Shown here: in pieces, positions 57,276 to 64,000 of the stretch
Numbering within the stretch: the first letter of the stretch is position 1
How the letters are laid out: each line of letters opens with the position of its first letter
Notes under the pieces: generated by a model
The model's database searches: none
What the model was told of the DNA's origin: nothing
What the model saw: the letters and a program-made list of their open reading frames with translations, nothing else
Source of the DNA: Globodera rostochiensis
Taxonomy: Eukaryota > Nematoda > Chromadorea > Rhabditida > Heteroderidae
Length of the DNA: 64,000 nt
Assembly: GCA_018350325.1 (NCBI GenBank)
Contig: JAEVLN010000035.1
Location: 433,695-497,694, forward strand
Direction of reading: 5' to 3'
Program-made: the position numbers and the translations under genes

Positions 57276-58712
57276 TTTTAGCTTATTTCGAAATAAACAT
57301 AAATTAATTAACAAAAGATTTACTGCTTTAGTATTTAAAAATCAATAAGTGGTGGGCTTATTTTTTTAAAAGGAACCCCATATTTGTCGTAATTAATGTC
57401 ATAAAGATTTTATTTACTAAATAAAGCATAACAACAGAATGGGTCCTAAAATAATATCAAGCCTTTTAATTCAATAAAAAAGTTATGATAAATGCAAACG
57501 AATAAAGGCATAAAGAGAAGTATAACAACTGAGCGAGAAACGATTAAATGAAACAAAAAACAAAAGAAAAAACATTATTAAATTAACCAAATTTAAACAC
57601 AGATATAATTAAATTCTGAATTCATTTTAACCAATTATTATAGAATGAAAATATGCAAATATAGATTACCAAAAAGAAGAATAATAAAAAAAATAATGAG
57701 ATTTGTTTTTCTATATTAAAATATTTATTGCTATTTATTATATATTATTCTTTAAATATATACATTAAAGTACCATTGAAATATGGCAAAAAGGTGAACT
57801 TTCAAAAAATCTTTAATGCAACAAAACAGTCGTATAATACCATTTTTCAGAGATTATTATAGAAGAAGAGGACAAGAGAGAAAAGAGGAATTTATTTTAG
57901 AAGTCAATTAAAATAATATTATTAATATAGTGCGAAAAACAAAATAGAAATATAATAATTAACGATCAAATAAAATACTAAAACATACATAAAAAAAGAA
58001 AGCAACTTAAATTTATTAAAAATTAAAACAATTTATATCCCTTGGTCACAAAACTCCACTGCAATCAAGACTGCATGAAAAGAAAGTTTCTGGTGAGCAA
58101 GGCTTGTAGTTTCATATTTTATTCAAACAAAACTCGATTACAAAATAATTCACCAATTTTATTAATGAATGGTTTGTAAATACGAAAATAAAAATTTTAT
58201 AAAATGACTTAGGTAACTAATTTTGGTAAAAAAATTAATAAAAAAATATTTTTTTAAATTTTAATTAATTTAAATCTTACTTAAAATTTTACTAATATAA
58301 AATTATTAAAAATGAAAGCAAAAAAATACATTCTTTTGTTACTAATTAAAATGTTGTTACCTACCTATAAATGTAATTATTTTGGAAAATCTTGAAAAGT
58401 TTTGTGAAAAGTTAAAGTAAGTCGTGAAAGGTCAAGCTAAAAATAATTTATAATTTAATCATAATAAAGGTGTTTAATGCAAAATTTCAAAATATGTTAG
58501 TTAGATATCAGCTATTAAATGATACTTATTGCCAATGTACAGATAGATCAATAAATTGAGTAGACTTTAATTTTTATACCAAAATTTAAATTTTTTAGTG
58601 AACGTTAATATTTTGAAACATTTAAAACTAATTTATCATAAGTATTTAATCATTATTATTATTTTAATGGTATTAAATGTGTTATCATATTCATTTTATT
58701 ACTTGTTTTGAT
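57276..58712. other. AT-rich intergenic stretch
   Basis: AT-rich. The segment 58155-58200 resembles 51305-51350 (AATTTTATTAATGAATG, then TTTGTAAATA), a weak dispersed similarity of about 50 bp. No gene. Confidence 0.45.
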
Positions 58713-58811
58713 ATGGTGTGGGCCTTTTGGGCCTCCTCCGTTGCCTTCAACAATATTTCCGATGAAAACCAAAATGGCTTATTATTCACTGGTCAGATTT
58801 TGATACTTTAG
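58713..58811 (+). CDS. Short ORF, 32 residues, coding-like start
   Basis: ATG to TAG. The first 22 codons are mostly G/C-ending and read MVWAFWASSVAFNNISDENQ NG, with a hydrophobic start; the last ten codons are AT-rich. It may be a first exon. About 160 bp downstream a GC-rich island (58971-59058) is open on both strands: WPSIFSKFEEISLNFSLILY on plus, HPRAGVIQNEGEVQADLLKF on minus. I cannot decide whether these belong together. Unrecognised. Confidence 0.28.
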   Translation: MVWAFWASSVAFNNISDENQNGLLFTGQILIL

Positions 58812-58970
58812 ATCTGTTTTTCATGAAAACATTGGTAGATGGTGACAGACGTCCTTGAATACTAATTTTGTTCTTAATTAATTATATAATTATGGTGTAA
58901 CAATTTTTGCTTTGATTTATTATTAACAATTTTTAGAAGCAGTAATGTTCTGACTCTATTTATAATGGCT

Positions 58971-59345
58971 CTGGCCATCGATCTTCTCCAAATTTGAGGA
59001 GATCAGCTTGAACTTCTCCCTCATTTTGTATTACACCCGCTCTCGGGTGGCAAAGTTCAAGTACTTAAATATTTACTTGATAATTAAAAGTATTTTTATT
59101 TATCTGTGTTTATTTTCAAGCACTTAACTTTTTTAGTACCACGTTTGAATATTAATATAACATTTTATTTGGTTACTCTTTTTATTAAAATCTATTTATA
59201 TTTCAGCTTATTTCAATAATAAATTTTTGTAGCGGTTCCATTTAGAGGGTTTCTCGGAGACCTGTTGATCAAATGTTTATGTGCGGGCGCTTCCTCTCTC
59301 CGTCAATCACATGTAGCGCGGCTCTACCGTACGATGTGCTAAGAT
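58971..59345. other. Two exon-like islands, strand uncertain
   Basis: 58971-59058 is coding-like on both strands, with a preference for C/G third positions on plus and a natural stop on minus. 59236-59342 follows an acceptor-like TTTTTGTAG and is open on plus to a TAA (VPFRGFLGDLLIKCLCAGAS, then SLRQSHVARLYRTMC). Phases do not join simply. They could be exons of one gene running from 58713 to about 60080, where another exon-like patch ends at a GTAAGTACC donor (60066). Confidence 0.25.
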
Positions 59346-59710
59346 ATATATTTACTTCTTGCCTTTATCATTCATAGCAAATAGTCCAGAAACGTTACCC
59401 TATCGTTCAATTTAATGCGGTGCAAAACTTTAATTTTTTATTTATTAATCGAATAGCAGTTTTTGTTTGTTTTTAATATTAATATATAATTTCAATGATT
59501 TTGTTCCAAGGCCTTTCTTTTAATTTACATTACAATTGCAACAGAATAAGCGTGTATGACATTTTACATATTATCCTATTTGTTTCAAAGTCATATTTTT
59601 TAAATTATTGTTGCTCAAATAAAGCTTAATTGGAAATTTAGGTTTTACTATTTTTGCATTTCCAGTTTTGTCATCTTTCTACTATTATTTTTAATTAAAT
59701 TAAATTTTAT

Positions 59711-59884
59711 ATGATTAGATTACATTCTAGTTTTATCTATTTATTTAATTCAGTTAAATATAAATTGTTGATTAGAAATTTTAAAGATGTAAAACGATGG
59801 CAACAAGATCGCGTAGTTGATCTTTGTGAGGTAGCAGCATTAGATTTTAATTACATTAATGTGCGTATTGCGTTTAAGCGCTAA
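59711..59884 (+). CDS. Small hypothetical ORF, 57 residues
   Basis: ATG to TAA. The second half has the stronger coding look: KDVKRWQQDRVVDLCEVAAL, then DFNYINVRIAFKR. The first half (MIRLHSSFIYLFNSVKYKLL) is AT-rich and could be partly non-coding. There is no signal peptide. A TGAGGTAG string inside matches the let-7 seed, but no hairpin forms. Unrecognised. Confidence 0.33.
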   Translation: MIRLHSSFIYLFNSVKYKLLIRNFKDVKRWQQDRVVDLCEVAALDFNYINVRIAFKR

Positions 59885-60905
59885 TATGGTGAGTCATGAT
59901 AGCATCTATTTTTTTATGAAAGCTAAATCTGTAAACTATTGTTTTTATATAAAATTAATTTTATAATTGCGAGTATCATAGTTTTTTTTTTGAATTTGGT
60001 TTTGGTTTAAAATCTCAGTCTGGCCTTTCGGGAAGTCGAATATTTTTCTTCTTTTTATGCCGCTTGTAAGTACCGTGATAACAGTTAGTCCAGAATAATT
60101 ATTTTTTGTTCATATAAGTTAAATATTTCAACTTGAGCCGTCCAATGTTTTTCATACATTTAATTATTAACGTTCTTTGAACCTGATTATTCGGTTTAAT
60201 CTTAAAAGGATTGGTGTGTTTTGTTAAATCCGCTGTTATCTTCAAGCTCAAAGGTTATTAAACAAAATTTGCAAACTGCGTTAATATGTTATAGGTACAA
60301 ATATTAAATTATATATTTTTTTGTTGCTATTTTATACTAGATTAAAATACTAGCTTCAAATAATTTTTTAATATATTTATGTTATTTTAAATTATTATTA
60401 ATTTACTTTAATTAATATTTACATTTAAAAAAATGATAAACCCAGTTTTTATTTGCACTTTTACAACCCGCATTTAACTTAACAAAAATAATGTCCGCCA
60501 CTGCCACGTATTGCTTTTGGCTGCTGTAAGAAAAAAAAAGTTCTTAATGCGATGCGCACCTTAACAGGGGCATAGCCAATGGGGTAGGTTACGCCAGATG
60601 GTTATTTTATTTTGTAGGTTGAAAATTTATTTCAGCTTTATAAGTAAATATGACGTTAACAGTCTTCAATTTTTCATAATAAAAATAAGTGTTACGACTT
60701 TAATATTAAAATTATTGTGATTAAAGAAAGTTTATTGGTGATTATTGTTTTGTTAAACATTATGAATTAATTATATTTAATATTATGAACAATGATGTTA
60801 GAGCGTTGTTGATGAATAATATTGTTAGGAGCCACTGCCTAAAATTCTTTTAACAAGTTTATGCTTAGGCATAACTTGCGTGTTCGAATTCCTACGACAG
60901 TTTGT

Positions 60906-61512
60906 CAAAAGCCACCGATTGAATATGAGAAGAAACTTGTAGGCTTTATTCTTTACATTCAGCGGCAGCGTCAAACCCGGAGGTCAACCCTATATTTTTT
61001 TCTAAATTGTTACAATTGTTTCAGGTTGCACAAAATTCGTCCAAGCAGCTGATGTTTGTTGGAATGCACCGTTCAAGACAAAGATTCGGCAGCAGTACGA
61101 AGACTGGATGATTCATGGAGAAAAGACGACGACTTCAAGCGGCAACACACGCGCGGCACCAATGAACATTTACTTGAACTGGATTTATGAAGCTTGGGAG
61201 GGAATACCGAAAGAAAATATCTCAAAATCATTTAAAGTAGGTACCCATCAAAAATTTGGTGTTTTAAAGAAACAATTTCATCAAATTTAGACATGCGGAA
61301 TAACCAATGCGTTTGACGGCTCTGAAGATGGCGAAATTCATTGCTTCAAAGAAGATGGACCGGTTCCAAATAGGATGCTGCGTTTGCAACAGGCACGCGA
61401 ATTGGCCGAGTTTGACTTTTTGGCGGAAGGGATTGCAGGACTTTTTGAGGAAGTTGACGTAGAGCAAGACGAAGAAAATGGATTTGTTAGTGACGGATCA
61501 TTGGAATTATGA
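60906..61512 (+). pseudogene. Pogo/Tigger-type transposase, internally deleted
   Basis: Two parts of one transposase survive. 60906-60980 encodes KPPIEYEKKLVGFILYIQRQ, like the segment before the helix-turn-helix of CENP-B/pogo proteins. 61025-61236 and 61291-61512 encode the C-terminal end of the DDE domain: CTKFVQAADVCWNAPFKTKI, QQYEDWMIHGEKTTTSSGNT, then WIYEAWEGIPKENISKSFKT and CGITNAFDGSEDG. A 54-bp intron (GTAGGTACC to AAATTTAG, 61237-61290) splits the last part in phase 0, and the upstream acceptor is TTGTTTCAG at 61024. The HTH domain and nearly all of the catalytic core are missing between 60980 and 61024, and the N-terminal piece is out of phase with the rest, so it cannot be active. 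The acidic tail ends at TGA 61510-61512. Confidence 0.75.
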
Positions 61513-61697
61513 ATTTTGTTCAAATAAAATATTGTTATGAAAAATTCGAATTACCAATCTAGGTAAACAATTTCAAAAAATTCTACGTTGAAAAATAGTA
61601 GCCCCCTCTCCATTTGAAGCCCCCTCTCTAATTGTAGCCCCCCCTCGAGGGGGTGTTGAAAAATAGAAGCCCCGGGGCTACTAATAGGAAAAATACG
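61513..61697 (+). mobile_element. 3' end of the pogo/Tigger-type element
   Basis: After the stop codon, GTAGCCCC or GAAGCCCC words recur four times (about 61600-61680), with CCCCCCTCGAGGGGG as a central palindrome. The segment finishes ATTAGTAGCCCC when read inward from TACCGTATTTTTCC on the minus strand (61684-61697). TACCGTATTTTTCC with a TA at its outer edge fits a pogo-type terminus, whose target is TA. No matching 5' terminus was found upstream, so the element is truncated on that side. Confidence 0.5.
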
Positions 61698-62133
61698 GTA
61701 ATTTTGCAATTATCTTATTAAAAATTTTTATGCTTTAATCGTACATTTGTTAATAAATTTTTTATCATTATTTTGTTAAATTCGGAAAATTGATTATTTT
61801 CTCGTTAGATGTTTAAAGGGTGCATTTGAGGCCTTTAAAAACTGCGCTTTTCTTTGAAAGTTTAAGAATTTATACAGCTGCTACAATTGTTTTTTAACAT
61901 AGTTTTATTTTTATGCTAATTGAGATTTATTTTTTAGAAATTTGCTACCACTGTCGCCTTACCACCGCTCGATTAGCGGAGGTCTTTTCTGCTGAATAAA
62001 TTTTATAATTGCTCTGTCATCTAGGGCTCTTAAATTAACTGCAACAAAATATTGCATGGCATTGAAGGGTCAAAAATATGGCTTTTTTATGCCAGTTTTT
62101 TAAGAAATTTACAAAAAACAATCTTTTTTTTTT
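61698..62133. other. AT-rich stretch
   Basis: AT-rich with a GC-richer line (CGCCTTACCACCGCTCG near 61956) and TAGGGCTCTTAAA at 62022, which could be a hAT-type end for the repeat that follows. No target duplication was found. Confidence 0.35.
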
Positions 62134-62228
62134 GAGAATTCTGCTTTACGGGGTGGGGGGTGTTTGTGGTACTAGGCGCCACCGAGAAAATTTTGAATTT
62201 TTATTATTGTTAAGAGATTTGTAACCAA
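62134..62228 (-). repeat. Dispersed GC-core repeat, copy D
   Basis: Read on the minus strand: TTGGTTACAAATCTCTTAAC, AAAATTCAAAATTTTCTCGG, TGGCGCC, CCCCCCACCCCG, TAAAGCAGAATTCTC. It aligns with copy C block for block; the middle GC part has diverged. Confidence 0.7.
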
Positions 62229-64000
62229 AAACTTCAATTGTACAAATCAAGGGCATTTTCGTCGGGAATTCTGGATTCATTTTTTTCATCTTTTAAAAAT
62301 CTCGTGCTTTTTCCGCTATTGTGCATGCACCCCATTCAGGCTACATGTTTATTAGATTATATGCAAGGTTTCAGGATTTTAATGGCCCCATAAATAATTG
62401 AAGCGAATGCTTCCTTTAATAGATTGTAGTATTTATACCTCGTCTCATCTGTCAGCATCAACGGTTTGAAGCCGCGGCTATAATTTTTTGTTTTTGTTTG
62501 GCAAACAATCTCAACATTTTTATTAATAAAATATTAAAGGGACCTATGCAATGGCACTTTGGACTTCTTTTATATAGCTAATTTTGCTTTTTGATAAATT
62601 CATTTATGCTGAAACGTTAATTACAAGCCATTTTTTAATGTATTTATTTTATTTCGTTGGTCATCATTTGAATTGGTAGTCCGTTGATTTATTTTTACTT
62701 GATCGAGTCATTTTGTGTTTGGATTGAGTCGAAATAACCATGCACAACATACGCTGAATTGATTCCATTTAAAATGGTCAGGACCTTATGGTTCCTTTTA
62801 ACACAATTTGTGTCTTTATACGTCTTTATTTGTTATTTTTCGTAAAATAATCATTGTTTTACTTAAATCTCTCTAATAAATTCATAATTATTTCCGGAAT
62901 GAGTTTCTCACATTTAAATGCATATTAGTTATTTGGCTACAATGCTTTGGTTAATTTAGATCACATGATTGTTAAAAACAATTTAGTATGATTAAATATT
63001 ACAAAATAACCATTAATTTCAATTATTTTAAATAATTTTAATTTAACTCACAATCCCAAAACTGTTTGATAATTAAAGTTTTTGTTTTTTTTATTATTTT
63101 GACTGTATCTTGTTTATTTACTTTTATAAAATATATTTAAGAGTTGAAACAAAAAATATTATGACATTCGTTTAAAGGAAATTATAATAAAGCTATTGAA
63201 TCTAATTAACCGTTACTGTATAGTAAGGTTCATAAAACAGTGTACTTTTTGTAATTTCAGAGACACGTCGCATGCCCTGTTTCCTTCTTCGTTTAACAAA
63301 TGGATGATTTCAAATATGCTTAAGTTATAAATTTTATTGTAAAATAATTTTTATAAGCTAATACAGGTTAACTTTTCAGCAATAAAAAAATTGTTATGAA
63401 AATGAGAATAAACATATTCTGGCAAAATGGCTAAATGTTTGCATGAGCCAGTGTGCACGGTGATGGTTAAGGTAAATTATTGAAAACGCACAACTTTTTA
63501 TATAAATTTATTTATTTTTTATATATTTTTTCAATTATATTGAACCCAAACTTTTAATTTGTCAGTCACATTAAATGTTTAAAATGATAAAAATAGAGAT
63601 ATTATAAATAAATTTCTTTCTCAATTGGAGGACATCGGAAAATTAATAAAATTTTGGAAACATAATTAAAAATATTAGTTGTTAAAATTGGCAAATTAAG
63701 TAAATAGTAATTAAAGATAAAATTTATTAAAAACAAAAATTTAAAGTGTTATTAAAATCAAGTAAAATAAATATATTAATGGCCGATTCGGCGATGTAAA
63801 GTTCATTTTAAAATTAATTTATTGTGCTAAACTGCAATTAATAATATATACTTTTTGAAATTACAATGCTCTAGTTCTGTTGCCGGCATAAGGGATCACC
63901 AACTTATTGCAAATATAAAATAAGTTAATATTCAAAAAATTAAGCTAAGCACAAATTGAAAAATGAAAAATTCTCCCCTAAAATTACCCACACAAAGCTC
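62229..64000. other. AT-rich stretch with one exon candidate
   Basis: Mostly AT-rich. At 63260 an excellent acceptor (TTTTTGTAATTTCAG) precedes a terminal-exon-like frame reading DTSHALFPSSFNKWMISNML then KL and TAA at about 63327. An alternative frame gives RHVACPVSFFV and an earlier stop. A possible donor (GTAAGGTTC) lies only 38 bp upstream. No gene model is firm enough to call. Confidence 0.35.

Noticed and set aside
59827..59834. let-7 seed TGAGGTAG
   Set aside because: I tried pairing the following 14 bases with downstream sequence. Only a 6-bp stem with a 14-base loop forms, and the seed itself stays unpaired, so there is no miRNA precursor.

Overview
The window looks like a gene-poor, very AT-rich stretch (estimated by eye at roughly three quarters A+T) of a small-intron eukaryote, most probably a nematode. 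There are no bacterial operons, rRNA genes or convincing tRNA genes. The two introns I can place with confidence are 51 and 54 bp, begin GTATGT or GTAGGT and end in TTTAG, which is nematode-like. A root-knot nematode (Meloidogyne) is my working guess, because of the base composition and because the main satellite is built around a short conserved box, as known for Meloidogyne holocentromere repeats. That identification is inference.

Layout. 1-10 kb is AT-rich sequence with palindromic-word repeats (1.3-1.7 and 4.5-4.7 kb), a coiled-coil ORF on the minus strand (6990-7205) and two small plus-strand ORFs near 8.4 and 8.8 kb. A 690-bp hAT element with an 8-bp target duplication and the tail of a transposase ORF lies at 10411-11100. 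A near-perfect 216-bp foldback sits at 13233-13448, and a 352-bp hAT-like element with a perfect 8-bp target duplication at 16741-17092. The best gene model is a two-exon, 59-residue gene at 22387-22617. Two diverged 190-bp direct repeats flank 478 bp at 29.6-30.5 kb. A 1.79-kb element with 98-bp inverted arms spans 32437-34229 and is followed closely by a 108-bp satellite array (34586-35085). The same satellite forms a 14-unit array at 48066-49532, and its conserved core occurs alone at 36992 and 57237. 49985-50480 is low-complexity sequence. Two small secreted-peptide candidates converge at 53974-54423, next to a 1002-bp hAT-like composite element (54554-55555). A deleted pogo/Tigger-type transposase remnant lies at 60906-61697.

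How it fits together. Most recognisable sequence is mobile or satellite DNA. Blocks of self-complementary short words (TCTCG/CGAGA, CCAAAA/TTTTGG, GGGAAATTTCCC, CGGATATCCG) recur. In two cases they lie inside elements with hAT-type ends and 8-bp target duplications, so these 'simple repeats' may be amplified subterminal regions of non-autonomous hAT elements. Host genes, if any, are short. About a dozen ATG-started ORFs of 26-76 codons sit in islands of raised GC; they are reported with low to moderate confidence because no homology search was possible.
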